A stretch of DNA of 64,000 nt from Astrothelium macrocarpum. Lineage: Eukaryota > Ascomycota > Dothideomycetes > Trypetheliales > Trypetheliaceae. Shown one piece after another: positions 46,573 through 58,135 of this stretch. Each line of letters begins with the position of its first letter. Positions within the stretch are counted from its first letter, which is position 1. The notes beneath the pieces are model-generated. The model saw only the letters and a list, made by a program, of their open reading frames with translations. It did not search any database and was not told where the DNA came from. Both the position numbers and the translations under genes were made by a program. The stretch is taken from the NCBI GenBank assembly GCA_021030915.1, contig JAGEMR010000032.1, forward strand, positions 210,107 to 274,106. Reading direction: 5' to 3'.

Positions 46573-47915
46573 ATGCGGTTCGTTCAGGTTCTAACCGCCC
46601 TAGTCACCCTGCAATTAGTATTTTCCTTTCCATTTGAAGACTCTGTAACATCATCAGCCGTTCTTCGTCGTAGGCAATCACATACGGCTCTTAAACTTCT
46701 CTGGCGAAGGGCATGGTCGCAGCGGTATCCTCCCATAGAAGAAGCGCGATACAAAGGCAGAAGGATTCAAGACGGAAATAAAACCATCGATATACAGGAC
46801 TTAGTAGGGACGGGAGGGGTTGGGCAAACATACGAAGCGTCATATCGACGAAATGAATCTGCTGATCCACAAACGGTTGCTGTCAAAATCTTCCACTACA
46901 AGAGCGTGGACCTCACAGGATCCGTACTCCAAGGGAAGGTCAAGCATACTAATGTTGTGCAGCTAATAGATCTTCTCAATTACGAAGGCCACCCCATGTT
47001 CGTTTTTGAGTATGCTGACGGAGGCGACTTGGAAGACCTCTACTGGAACTCAATTTTGTTTAACCCACGGAGCACGGCATACGATTACAACATCAGAGAG
47101 ATCCTTGTGGCAATGGCCAACGCCGTTGCCGCTTGCCATCAGAAGAACATCTATCATAACGATATAAAGCTAAACAATTTCCTCTACTTCGAATCAAGTG
47201 CAGGAGAGGGGCTCCGCAATTCAATCAAATTGACAGATTTTGACGGTGCGAACGAATCAAGAGACAGAATAGCAAACGAAGGTAACGTCAACATTGATGT
47301 TGCATCTCCAGGTAGATAACCTTACTCTTAAACTTACACGCAATAGCGTACTGACTATATTTGTTATTGTCAGAAACTATAAAACTCTTCAAAACCCATA
47401 GTGGAAGCTATGATCAAGCGGCAAATGATGTTTGGTCCTTGGGTCTCGCAGCCATCGAACTGATTACCCGAAAGGCTCTCGCATACGAGTTTCAGAAGGA
47501 GGGCGAAGAGCTTTACAAATCTGTCATGCGCTTGTTCACGCCAATCGTTCAGATCAGCGGTGAAAGGCGGCCCAGAATGATCTATGAAACTTATGACGGC
47601 ATATTGTCCATGGAAGTGTGCCAACTATTCGCTCGCGTGTTCACACAACAAAGAAGCCGTATCAATGCTATGCAGTTTGCACGTGAGGCAAGTCAAATTC
47701 AACATTTTAGGTCTACTCAACCAAGGATTAAAGCGAGAACCGATACGAATAAAACACTGCCGCCTGTTAGACCACAAGGCGATCTAAGTGCAGTCGGGTT
47801 TGTGTATGTCGGCACACAAAACGGCACAAGCCTACAGAATAGCACGAGTGTCAAGACTGGAAGTAGAGCGTCTAATTCCAGTATCATTCTAAGGAGATAC
47901 CAAATGGGGACGTGA
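46573..47915 (+). CDS. Protein kinase-like protein with signal peptide
   Basis: Two exons, 46573-47311 and 47374-47915, split by a 62-base intron in phase 1; 426 residues. Residues 1-19 are a textbook signal peptide (MRFVQVLTALVTLQLVFSF), with a basic RRR cleavage-like site just after (LRRRQ). The kinase fold follows: Gly-rich loop GTGGVGQTYEA (79-89), VAVKIF with Lys105, a hinge EYADGGDLEDL, catalytic loop YHNDIKLNNFL (Asp197, Lys199, Asn202) in which the HRD Arg is Asn196, DFDG in place of DFG (222-225), and SPE for APE across the splice. The segment between VAVK and the hinge is short and I see no clear alpha-C Glu. So the ATP-binding lysine, catalytic Asp and Asn are present but some regulatory residues differ. 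The signal peptide suggests entry into the secretory pathway, with no transmembrane segment. Substrate unknown. Confidence 0.8.
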
Positions 47916-48678
47916 TGCGATCTCATTTGCTTTAGCCGTGGACATTGGCGATAGACTTGTCATTTTTAGTTTAACTTCCTGGATACAAGCCCGAAAAAAC
48001 TAAACAATCTATCATCCCTTATCCCTGACCCTTCCTTTCTCCTTCGCTTCAACCAGGCTCTCCTCTCTCGTTTTTTCCCTTCTATTAGAGACACTTATGT
48101 AGCGTTTCCAGGTTTCTTGCGGTAAAAGACATCTTCAAGTATCTAATTATCTTGTAGAATTGGCGTGCTGCAATAATAGAGACTTCGTCTGTGCAAAAAG
48201 ATTGCGCCCGTCGTTGCGTTCAAGGACGACCTCAATATTCCCAACAGACGCCAAGCCTTGGATCCAGAGCAAAAGAAGCTGCTTCAGAACACGTTCGGGC
48301 CTAGTTTTCTAACACTACCCTCTGTAGCAAGGCGACATTGTGTAAGAGCATGCTGGAATTCCTGCAGATAGCAGCCAGCGAAATTCAGGAGAATTTGTAG
48401 ACTTACGCTCCCGAGACGTCTTCTTGAGCCATCTAACCCATATCCCAAGCAAGACAAGCTTTTCTAGATCTATTTCCTCTTCTCGCATTTCCCATGCGAG
48501 ATTCTTCTCAACCATCAAATACTCCACCATCAGCTTATCTCCTCTTGCCCCGTTTCCATCACAAATGCAATACCCAAAGAGCCCCCCAGCACTCACTCGA
48601 TTCAGCAAGCCTGCCAGCTCCTCTCCTTCCAACAAAACCCACACTCTCATTCATACTCGACCTCAACCCCTCCCCATC
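47916..48678. other. Intergenic, with a possible 3' exon of the next gene
   Basis: Most of this 760-base stretch shows no gene. On the minus strand, about 48560-48400 reads as a good helix (GDKLMVEYLMVEKNLAWEM, DLEKLVLLGIWVRWL) and could be a third exon of the small gene at 48679-49223, after a GTGAGA donor at its stop. I could not settle the junctions. Confidence 0.3.
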
Positions 48679-49223
48679 TCACCCCTCCCGTTCCCGATCC
48701 CGATCCCCATCCATCCCAAAATCCACCATCACATCCCGCACCCGCACGCCCCTCATCTCCGCCAAAATCCCCACCAGCCCTTGCGCGGCGTCCTTGGTCT
48801 CGTTGAACGCGTGCAGACCCTTGACATACGCATCCACGACGGCTTTGCAGCATTGCACGGCGTGCGCCTCGTCTGAGATGGTAGCGGGAGAGAGGGGAGC
48901 TGCGGAGGAGGGGAGGTCCGCGAGTGCGACGGCGCGGGATTGGAGGGCGGAGGCGTGTGCGGTTTGCGCGGTGGTGAGGGATCGCTGGGTTGGAGAGCGT
49001 GAGTGCATTCGCGATAGGAGATTGAGGATGAAGGGAGGCTTACAAGCAGATGGTTCTGCTGGGTGAGTTCTTCGGGCGTGAGGTCGGATGGGGGGAGAAT
49101 TGGCGAGGATTGTGGTTGGGCGTCCTTGAGTGACAATGGGGAAGGGGTTGGAAGGGGATCGGAGTATGATTGAGGATTGGGCGATAATGTGCGCTTTCGC
49201 TTGCCAGTACAGAGATTGGCCAT
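48679..49223 (-). CDS. Small protein of unknown function (at least 161 aa)
   Basis: Exon 1 is 49223-49044 and exon 2 is 48984 down to at least 48679, separated by a 59-base GTAAGC-AG intron in phase 0. The first 45 residues are Pro/Ser-rich and disordered (beginning MANLCTGKRKRTLS, a possible nuclear signal). The rest is helical: ELTQQNHLL / RSLTTAQTAHASALQ, an Ala-rich turn, then a helix around VVDAYVKGLHAFNETKD and a conserved-looking GVRVRDVMVDFGMD end. The stop falls in low-complexity (DRDREREG), with a further exon possible to the left (see the intergenic entry). I do not recognise it; the pattern of a disordered basic N-terminus and a two-helix body recalls small chromatin or kinetochore subunits, but that is only a guess. 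Its plus strand is C-rich at the left and G-rich at the right. Confidence 0.6.
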
Positions 49224-49474
49224 TGCGGTCGAGTTATTTGTGGTTTACATTGGGATTAGTTGTGTGGAAAAGCAGTAAATTGTAAGCATAGACTTGAGGT
49301 AAGAATACTCTGCCAACGATTCGCCTCCTGATGCGGAGTTAAGCATTGAGCGTCGCCGACCTTCACTGCCTGCCGGTAAGCATACCTAATATGATCATCT
49401 CGTCTTTTTCACTTTTTTGAGATATCTCCTTTTTTGACGGAATCGCGGATTGGCCTCCAAGGCTGTTGCCCGTA

Positions 49475-51119
49475 ATGCGCAACTACTCGAGGGTAATGGG
49501 GTCGTCAATGACTGCCGCGACTACGATAGCAACGTTGTTACTCATAACAAGAGCAGCGAATGCTCACGAACACCATGACGACAGAATACCCGAAGGCGAG
49601 GGTGTCTCGCCAGATCCTATAGTGAGAAGAGACCAGCATATTGCTCGGCGTTGCGGAGCCTAACGGCATGCAGGATTCAATACTATGGGCTCATATCCTG
49701 ATCCAAATCTTCGCCTGGGGCGTACTCTTCCCTACTGGAATGGTGCTTGGGGTATGACGATACATGAGACCATGCCTCCGCATCCACTGACATGTCTAGA
49801 TCATCCGCTCAAGATGGCACGTCCCCGTCCAAACCTTGTCCACCGTTCTCGCCGTCGTAGCCTGGTTCCTCGGCCATAAGCATAAAGGCCGCCAATTCGC
49901 ACCGGGCGCTCATGCCGCCTTTGCTCCTTGGCTCATGTTTCTCCTCTTAGCCCAAGTCGTCCTCGGCATTTATCTCAAGCTGCACCTCGAGAAAGGGTTT
50001 CATGGCGTCATCCGTCGCTACGCTGTTCTGGCGCACGGTGTTGTTGGCAAAGCGATGCCGGTCGTCGCGTGGGTCCAGATGCTATTCGGAGGTATTACAG
50101 CGCTTGGCTTCTGCAGAGGTGATCATCTGGGCCAGTGTCTTGCACACTTTATCATGGGTTCGGCCTTCATTGCCTACGGCATCGTCCTTACTATTCTTTT
50201 GCTGGTTGGTCAGGCTTGGCTGGCTGCAACGGGTCGCTCGCAAGAGTTCTTCGATAGCATCATTATCGCGGCGTGGGGATGCGTGAATACCTTTACGGAA
50301 CATCGGTGGGGTGGACCTTGGGTACACAACGATTTGCAACATACGAGCATGGGTATCATCTGGTGGTGTGCGGGACTACTGGGCATCTGGTTGAGTCGGA
50401 CGAGATCGGGTCAGCCAAAGAGGAACCTGATTCCAGCAATCGTTATTCTTCTGACTGGCTATGCCATGAGCGCTCATCCGCAGACGTTGCCATTGAGCAC
50501 AATGGTCCATACTGTTTTTGGCTATACCTTGATGGGCGCAGGCTTGACTAGGCTAATCGAGATATCATTTGTTCTGAGAGACAAAAACTCATTGGTCAAA
50601 GATGGAACAGAGGCGAACAGTTTTCAATATCTGCCCCCATTTGTATGGCTTGTTAATCCCTCTATTTACGAGTTCCTGCTAATATCTAGTAGCTCTTATA
50701 CGCGTCTGGATTCCTTTTCATGGGTGCTACCGAAGAGCAGATGAAACTCCTCTCTAACGGAGGCGTCACACACGTATCTTACGTTCTCATTCTTTATAGT
50801 TTTGCTTTCCTTTTATTCCTCTGTAAGTTCGACCAAATCAGCCTTCGTTGGCAGAGGCTAATCTGCACAAGTCGTTAACATGCTCCTCCATCTATATGCT
50901 ACAAACTCGCAACCCGCTCCAGTAAAGCTTGACCAAGAAGCACTTCATGCAAATGGTGGAATGAATGGCAGACTCAATGGTCATGCCACTCGTCCTAACT
51001 TCGATCAACGCGTCAGAGACGCACAAGAGTTTGAACTGGAAGGCTTGATAAGTGGAGACGAAGATTCAGATGACCCAAGAAGTCCAAGACCATCAAAGGT
51101 TCCTGAAACTGCTAGATGA
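49475..51119 (+). CDS. YTP1-like integral membrane protein
   Basis: Five exons: 49475-49621, 49674-49751, 49800-50642, 50693-50822, 50872-51119, with introns of 52, 48, 50 and 49 bases. All phases close to 481 residues. A signal peptide precedes a short His-rich lumenal segment (AHEHHDDRIPEGEG), then about nine transmembrane helices, with conserved GMVLG / IIRSRWHVPVQT, a cytochrome b561-like helix pair around WFLGHKHKGRQF and HGVVGKAM, TEHRWGGPWVHNDLQHTSMGI, and a last helical pair FLFMGATEEQM. The C-terminal 80 residues are soluble and acidic. These are the features of the fungal YTP1 family (N-terminal DUF2427 region plus YTP1 region), whose function is not established; conserved His residues could bind haem. 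ATG 49475 was chosen, since the frame's earlier initiator is TTG. Confidence 0.92.
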
Positions 51120-51587
51120 AGATGATTGTAAATAGACAATTTCCATTCGCGGCGTTCCTTGGGTTTGGCATCGGGGCTGCGGCGCGTTGAATTTTCGTTA
51201 TTCGAAAAGGCTATTTAGGATACTAGATTTTAAATGAAGAACACCACGTTTAAAATCCTTGAGGTGAGATTGCTCGTTATGGCTCGGGTTTCCTATCTCC
51301 AAAGGTAGTCAAGCAAATGGGACCAGATTGGCAATGATTTGTGAAATTATTCGAATGGATGTATTCTCCTAATATCTATATCAATTGCTATCCACTATGG
51401 CAAAACCACGCATTCAATTCTGGCCAACGCACGAGCTTCTAGCGTGCCGAATATTGAGCCTCCAAAATTGGCGTTGAGCCTCCATTTGGGCTGAGCTTTG
51501 ACACCACACACTTCATGGGCCGTAAATTCTTTCAACTCCGCTCATGAGTTGAAACCTGGTCACACATACGTCTCAAACACATTTTCA
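51120..51587. other. Intergenic, no gene seen
   Basis: About 470 bases between the YTP1-like stop and the RIT1 start. The RIT1 frame is open upstream of its ATG to 51498 without another ATG. No other feature seen. Confidence 0.5.
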
Positions 51588-53232
51588 ATGACCTTAACAC
51601 AGGCAGATCTCATCTTTCCCTCGGCATCCACTACATTCTCTCAAACCATCTCATCACTTAGACGATCTCATCGTGCCTCACTGAGCGATCATCTTATCTC
51701 AATTGCTAAGGATGCGCATTTCGTCTGCAGAGTCGCCGACACGCTCAGATTGCCTCTAGTTGCAAATGAGCGTTGTGGCAGCTGGTATGTACCAACTGAT
51801 CGTAAGGTTGGCAGTGTATATTTCAAGAGCACGGATGGGCACTTTGGAAATTGGGCGTTTAATTTGCGAAGGTTAAATTTGGGGGTGTTGGAGATTATAG
51901 GTGTTCATGATGGGTATGATTCGCTTTCGAATTCACATTCATTCATTTCTTCGAAAGACTCCGTTGATATCCAGCTTTACCTGAATGCCAACGTGGATCT
52001 TCTTAGCTAATGCAAGCGGCAAGATGTATCATTGTTGACTCGACAAAACGCGGAAAAAGCATGTTAGATGTTTGGGCCCATTCCAGTTCGCTTCGGAGCT
52101 AACTATTGGCAAAGGCATGCCAGATGCACTATCCAAGACGATACCAATCTGGTGTGTTGTGTTGAATAGAATACTCTTTCCCGAGCAGTATGAATCCCAT
52201 CAGCTCCGGACGCCTGCACAGATGGTCTCGAGATCCGAGCAGTCACAAATCGAAGAGCGGATGGACGGATTCGTCAAGTCATTCACTGTTGGTCCAAGCT
52301 GAAATCGAGGAGAATTGCAACTTATACATACCCAGGAGCTGAATGTAGACCTACAGGCTATTCGTGCCAAAATCTCGAAGCCGTTGTTTCTGGGCTGGAT
52401 AACACAGGACGAGCCCATTGCTTTCGATCCTCAGACATCAATAAAGTATCACAATGTTGTCCTGTGTACAGCATCTCGCTACATCAGAGACGGACGGAAT
52501 ATTGATACTGCCTACATCCAGGGCGCTGGGGATGACAGCGAGAGCTGGGCTCACGGCTTGACTCCTCCATTATTCTGGCAACATAAGGAAAGCTTGATTA
52601 CGGCATCTGATGATGATTTAATCGCAATCATACGAAATTTGGCTGACCACAAGCCCCATGATTCTTGCATCTCGCGTATTCATCCCATTACTCCAACTAA
52701 GCAAATATTCATAACAAACGCCACGGAGCTTTTGACACCTTCACTTGCAGACGATATCCCAGCAGTCATTACTTGCGAGCTTTCTTCAAGAGAAGACTGC
52801 AGAGAACGGCTTCAGTCTCGTTACCTGCACATCAAATGCGGCACTGGAAAGCAAGGAAGTCGAAATTTACGCACCGAACTTCCCAAGCTTCGAATCTTTC
52901 TCCCTAAACTTGCAGACCAAGGCGTCAGTTGTCTTCGCATATGCTGTGATACTGGCAAAGATATCTCAGCAGGCGTTGCGTTGGCTGTCTTATGCCTATG
53001 CGTCCAAGATGACAGTAAGATAAATCGACTAACTTAGCATTAAAAAGCGCATCGTGCTAAGAGCTTACCAGGACAGGTATCCTTTGGACAATTGAAGAGT
53101 CATGTCAACAAAACCCTTGTCCGTCAGCGATTGAGTTGGATTGCCATCTCTCATCCTGAGGTCAATCCTTCAAGGGCCACCATCCAAGCGGTAAAAGCAT
53201 TCTTGATGAATGATAATTATCTACCAAATTGA
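51588..53232 (+). CDS. RIT1: Initiator tRNA phosphoribosyl transferase
   Basis: RIT1 adds a 2'-O-ribosyl phosphate to A64 of initiator tRNA-Met so that it is not used in elongation. Five exons: 51588-51913, 52024-52058, 52115-52287, 52336-53014, 53072-53232; introns 110, 56, 48 and 57 bases; all phases close to 457 residues. The N-terminal half shows LPLVANERCGSWYVP, SVYFKSTDGHFGNWAFNLRR and CIIVDSTKRGK, then SMPDALSKTIPIWCVVLNR. The C-terminal half has CCDTGKDISAGVALAVLCL, the Cys-x5-Arg-like phosphatase loop typical of the family, and ends in RQRLSWI and NPSRATIQAVKAFLM. Two points are unusual: exon 2 is only 35 bases, and intron 2 (52059-52114) needs a GC donor (GCATGT), since the conserved join falls at a repeated gcatg. 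ATG 51588 gives the usual short N-terminal lead. Confidence 0.95.
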
Positions 53233-54211
53233 TAAGACTGGTAATTGGCAACGAAATTATCTCTGCCATCTCAAAGCTGATGGTCGTAACTTTTTGCCGC
53301 GAGCAATGTGGGCTCTATTTTGGTTGACGACCTTGGGCAGTCAGGAAACAAGTGATTGAGCGAGCTTAAGATTGTCAGCGTACGGAAGCGCCTCGAACTT
53401 CTACGCAGTCGCTTATTTTGAGCATGTCCGTGTAAGATGCCTTGGAACGATGCAAGGATTTCAAGCAATGCAGACAAAGCCAGAAAGAAATCGCCCCCAC
53501 CTCGTCCTCGCATGTGGCCTGCAATCGTTTTTCTTTCTCAGAAACGAGGTGGAAGTTACTGTAGCTAAACAAAAGATTGTTGATATAATTGAAATTGAAT
53601 ATTTGATAGTGAAAATCAATTTGAAATGTGCACGATGTAGGGCCGCGCATGAGGTCGGGCGAACTGTTGGTGGCTCGATGTCTAAGCACGTGTCGCGTAT
53701 CGTGTCTGCATCTACTAACGCTAAGGTCTATCTCCTTACTGCAAGCCATTTCGTCATGACTCGATGCATTCCTACCTAGTGAGTTTGAGCTTTTGATTTG
53801 CCGTAACTTCTTAAATATACCTAAGGTAGGTATAGCAAAGCATGTATTCCGACACTAGAGTTTTAATCCGACATTTTGCGAGGCCTCTCATCTTCAAACC
53901 TCTCTTTCCCTTAATCCCAACACACTCACAGAATTTTCGCGCCCCCAATCACGAGCTTTCTCTTGCGAGGCTGCATTGACGGAGGTTAATGTTGGATAGC
54001 CCGACAGATCGGGAGTGGCGATCATCGGTGTTCACTTCTGCAATTGACGATATACACTACACGCGACTGGCTGAGAATGATATTGCTACAAGGAGAAGAA
54101 TGAAAGCATATAATTGACCGCTAATCAATCTGAGAAGGTCGAAAGTTAAGATGACTACAATGTTCGTCAAGTCTTGGCGTCCGAAGCGGCACCTAAGGTC
54201 GCTGCATCAAC
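53233..54211. other. Intergenic between convergent genes, no gene seen
   Basis: About 980 bases. A plus-strand frame of 135 codons (53372-53779) lacks recognisable content and overlaps a similar-length minus frame; I do not support either. Otherwise 3' UTRs. Confidence 0.45.
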
Positions 54212-57197
54212 TCAATACTCGATGAATAAGCCAACGTCCTCCTTCGCGGTCTCAAACAGTCGCGTCACCTGGCCCAGCGTGGCAGATTCCTGGCCTGAAA
54301 CGGCCGGCAGCTGTCCACCGATCTCGTATTGGAGCGTACCGCTGTAACTCTTGGACCGGAGCAGCCGCACCCCCAACACGCCGTAGTTGTCGAAGGCCAT
54401 CAGGATGCCCGAGTCAACCTGATAAGCGGTGTCGGAGAACTTGTAAGCAGCCTGTCGTGCTAGGACTGGCGTCATGAAAGAGGCAGTGAGCAAGGTACCT
54501 TTGTCCGAGGTGATGCTGCTGACGACAGGAAGTTCGAGTCCGGAGGACTCGTCAGACTTAGGTTTGAAGGCCAACACAGCCAGCGATCCATCGTCAGCCG
54601 CAACCAGGCCGACAAGATCGGAGTTTCCGTCGGCGTCGACGTCCGAGAGGAACCAAGTGAGGTAGTTCTTGCCGGACCAGGTCACTTTGAATTCGGAAGA
54701 CGAGATGGTGGTGACTGACGATCTCAAGAGCTGCAAGACGTCAATCCGAATATATCCTGAGTGTTTGTCGTTAGCCATTACATTGGTATCGAGATGTCCA
54801 TCACCAATGACTCCTCTCAACTCCGTAAAATAAGGCGGCGCACGCCGACGGAAGACTAACTCACCTGACTTGCTGTACTTCTCGCCGTAAAAGAGGCGGA
54901 TGACGCGATTCGCCGTTGAGCTAGTGGCACCACATTTCACCATGGTCTTCTGGGCCCTCTCGGAAAGACTCTCATTGCACGTGGAGTACACTAGGCTCGA
55001 ATAGCCGTTCTTCCAAGTCGAGAATGTCCACAGGGTCTTAGCCTGGGACACTGACGTGTCTAGGGCGGAGGTGACGAAAGTATCGCTGGCATCTTGCGAC
55101 TCCAAACGAACGGAGAATGCCGTGCTATAGATGCAATGTCAGTGTTCAATGCCAAGCGCGATCATCATCGTAGGTTATTGCAAGAGAATGAAAAATAGAG
55201 AAACATACTAGGGCGGAAACTTAAAATCCGAGGGCCACTCGGTCTTCTTCCTCGTCGGAGCGTTCTGCGTGCCAGACTCAAACGTCCATAATTCCAGCTT
55301 GGACTTCCAGGGCGAGGCATTTTTGTGCCAGGGCTTGATCATCGCCAGAGCGTCCTTGTCGGCGTCGAATCGGCCGTACCAGACGTTCCCGGCTGTCCAG
55401 GCCGAGTCGCCATCTTGGACTTCGTCCGCCCAGAGGACTGCCACATCATCAGAACCCACCTTCAGGCCGACGTGGTACGCATTGAGATCTTTCGAAGGCA
55501 AAAGAACACGCCCGACAAGACTGTAGACGCCATTATCAATCTTTTGCGCGGCATTCCAGGTTGTCTGTCCCGAGGACTGCGGCACAGAGAGCGTAGTTTG
55601 CTTCAGCATGTTCCACGACTCCACCGACGCGTTTGTCGTAGCCGACGACTGCGAATAGACGGTTCCGTACTGCGCCACGGAGAAATTGAGGTCGTCGATG
55701 ACGCGAAAATGGAGCATTCTTGTGGGGCAGAGCAGCTCTAGTGTCAGGGGAAGCTGGTTGTGGCTCTCGCCAGAGTCCGAGATACGCTGTAGGATCTGTG
55801 TCCACGGCACGTTCGAGAGGGGGTAAGCATCGTAAGTAGAGAGGCAACGGTTGTCGATGTCAGAGCGTAAGTAGAGATTGGTGTCATCTGATTTAAAAAG
55901 CGGCGGGAAGTTTGGGGGGTTCATATCGCCAAGAGCTGGGATCTGGAAATAGTAAGGCCAGCAAACCAGATGTGCTAATACTCAAGAAAGGACGGAGGAT
56001 GTGTCGGTAAACCAACGAGTAAGGAGACTTGCCTTCTGTAACGCCCCGAAGCTGTCGACGGTACCGCCTTGGAAAGTCTGCCACACCTCGGTGAGCCCGA
56101 TCTGGACGGCGTCCAACGCGGCGTCGAAATCCGGATTCCCCTTGGGCGAAAACAGCTGGCTATCGCCGTAGGCCGACCAGGAAGCGCTACCTTTGGTATT
56201 GGTCACCCAGAGCCCGTTGGCGCAGTCTTCGTCGTGCATGGCGCGGGCACACTGGTCAGCCGGCCAGAACTTGATCGAGAGAGAATCGAGACTGTCGCCC
56301 ACCAAGGCGTTCTTGTCGCTGGCGGTGGGGCCCATCCAGCCAAAGTAAGTTTGATGCAGAAGACGCCGCGGTGTTCTCATGTGCCCAGTAGAGAAGAGGT
56401 CGGTCAGGAAGTGACAAGCAAAGCCCTCTAAGAAGTAGGCATAGCGAAGTTTAGCCTTATCCCCTGTCTGTTGGGCGAGTTGAGCTTGCCGAAGCGCCGC
56501 TGTGTGACCGGCCGAGTATGCACTGATGGCGTCCTGTAACAGTTTGCGTTAATCAGATCAGACAAGCACTCTAAAAATTACCACCCGCGCAGAGATGCCG
56601 TTCTCACCTGGCCAAAGTGATCCCAGTTACACAGAGCGAGAAGCAAATAATCCCCCTTCGTGGCGAAGGTCCATTCCGTGTCATATCTATCGCCGTTAAT
56701 CTTGAAAGCCTGTAGCGGAGTGCGCACTTATCAGCACATCAGGACGAAGAAGAGCAGCGCCAAGGACAATACCGAGGTCGAATGAACCAGAAATCTTTGC
56801 CTACCTGGGCCACATCCTGTCCATTCTGGATTGCAGCCGCGATCTCCGCTTCCTGCTTTAGCATAATTCTCACGACAGCTTGAAGATATCCCTTAGTATC
56901 GTTGTTGAGCAGATCAGTATTAGACTGAAAACGCTGGATACTGGCCTCCGGGTTTGTTTGCTACTGGTCACTAATTTGCTCAGCGTCGCCAATCGGCTGA
57001 CAATTGCCGTAAAAATCGCCAGCGAGAGCGAAGATCTGACCAAGGGAGAGGGTCAGACCGTCTGGGAAGCCTGGCCCGGCGTAATCGAACTTGTTGCCGG
57101 AGACATTACCGTCGGAAAATCGCAGTACGGCGCGATCGCCAATATGGCGGTGCTCGGGGGCTTGGAAGAAGACTTTGTCCTTCGTCTGGGCCGCCAT
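54212..57197 (-). CDS. Zinc-dependent phospholipase C-like protein, one in-frame stop
   Basis: Six exons on the minus strand: 57197-56805, 56709-56608, 56533-56033, 55942-55209, 55124-54865, 54756-54212, introns of 95, 74, 90, 84 and 108 bases. All phases close over 845 codons including the stop. A TAG at 56963-56961 (codon 79) interrupts exon 1 in frame, with protein-like sequence on both sides. The N-terminal half has GDFYGN, NWDHFG, SAYSAGHTAAL and an AYFLEGFACHFLTDLF..GH stretch; the latter recalls the His/Asp zinc-binding helix of the zinc-PLC/S1-P1 fold (hydrolysis of phosphodiesters). From about 570 on there are beta-rich segments with VDADGNSDLVG, an FG-GAP/VCBS-like calcium-loop. There is no signal peptide. 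Intron 3 (55943-56032) uses a GC-AG pair (GCAAGT). The amber codon makes it either a pseudogene, a readthrough gene, or an error. Function is inferred from motifs only. Confidence 0.7.
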
Positions 57198-57552
57198 GGT
57201 TTATCGCAAGCAACTCGTCCTGAAGGGGGCAATGAACAATGGCGAAATAAAGAATGGAATCTTTTGCGTTGAGGTAAAAGACATGTTAAAACGAAAAAAG
57301 TTGGTAAGGCTGGCTTTGTCGATGGCTAACCGAACCCACATTTTGATATGCTGTCCATTACCCCATTCGTCCAGTACACAGCCTCCGAACACAAGGCTGC
57401 CCAACCTCAATCGAGATCCGAACCCCACCACTCAAAGCTGCCTAAGCTTTCTAGATGTGAGGCTACACTGGAAGAGCGCGTCCAGTTGAGAAACTCCCGA
57501 CCCTCTCGAAAGCTTTGATGTAGGCCATTACGGAGCCGCTGCCAGCGGCAAC

Positions 57553-57620
57553 TGTTGTTGAAACAAAACCCACAACAACTCTGAAGATTGTATGGTGCCG
57601 CGTTTTTAACAGATTATGGG
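57553..57620 (+). repeat. Direct repeat, copy 1 (LTR-like start)
   Basis: Starts TGTTGTTGAAAC and shares ctctgaagattgt and a following tggt.cc pattern with 57788-57855. Differences from copy 2 are mostly transitions. Confidence 0.7.
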
Positions 57621-57787
57621 CCTGGCGTTTTCACTACGTGACAAAGCTACGCTAGCTGAGTTCAGCTGAAGAGATACTCAAAAGAGAGGAGACCGTCGGG
57701 TGGTCTACGAAACTCCCGAATAACCCTAAGTTCGACCCACAAAAGACAGTCCTACCACACCCTTCAGAGTTCTATGGCTTAAGGGAA

Positions 57788-57855
57788 GTGTTGGAATATA
57801 ACCCATAATAGCTCTGAAGATTGTGTGGTCCCACATTTTTTAGCAACTATGAGCA
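57788..57855 (+). repeat. Direct repeat, copy 2 (LTR-like start)
   Basis: Starts gTGTTGGAATATAACCCATAA, the kind of start seen in Ty1/copia long terminal repeats. A possible end (CGCAACA) lies near 58101, which would make a 313-base solo LTR, but flanking target duplications do not match, so this is tentative. Confidence 0.55.
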
Positions 57856-58135
57856 GGGGGGAAAGGTGGAGGTATTACGAATACTCTCCGTATATACGCA
57901 AATATGATCGTTCGGTGAGATATCTGCGGCATCTTAGCTAAGAGCGGTGGTGACTTATATTTCGGCTCTATCTCATCTCAGACAACCCCTTTCTCGAGCC
58001 TCTCAACCCATCTTTTCACTTTAAAGTACTTGATCACCTGGCTCTCAGCACTCTTGTCTTTCAGCCTCAGCTTATTTCACTGAGCACATAAACTCGCAAC
58101 ATACACGTGCAAGTGCTCATTTCACTGCCATCGCA

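Larger units (their letters stand above)
57198..58135. promoter_or_regulatory. Head-to-head promoter region with direct repeats
   Basis: About 940 bases between the divergent starts of the PLC-like gene and the multidomain gene. It contains two diverged copies of a 68-base unit beginning TGTTG (57553-57620 and 57788-57855), which may be the starts of LTR fragments. The right 150 bases are CT-rich (cagcctcagcttatttcact), as in a fungal promoter. Confidence 0.5.

Noticed and set aside
53372..53779. 135-codon plus frame between RIT1 and the PLC-like gene
   Set aside because: No recognisable content, matched by an equal frame on the other strand.
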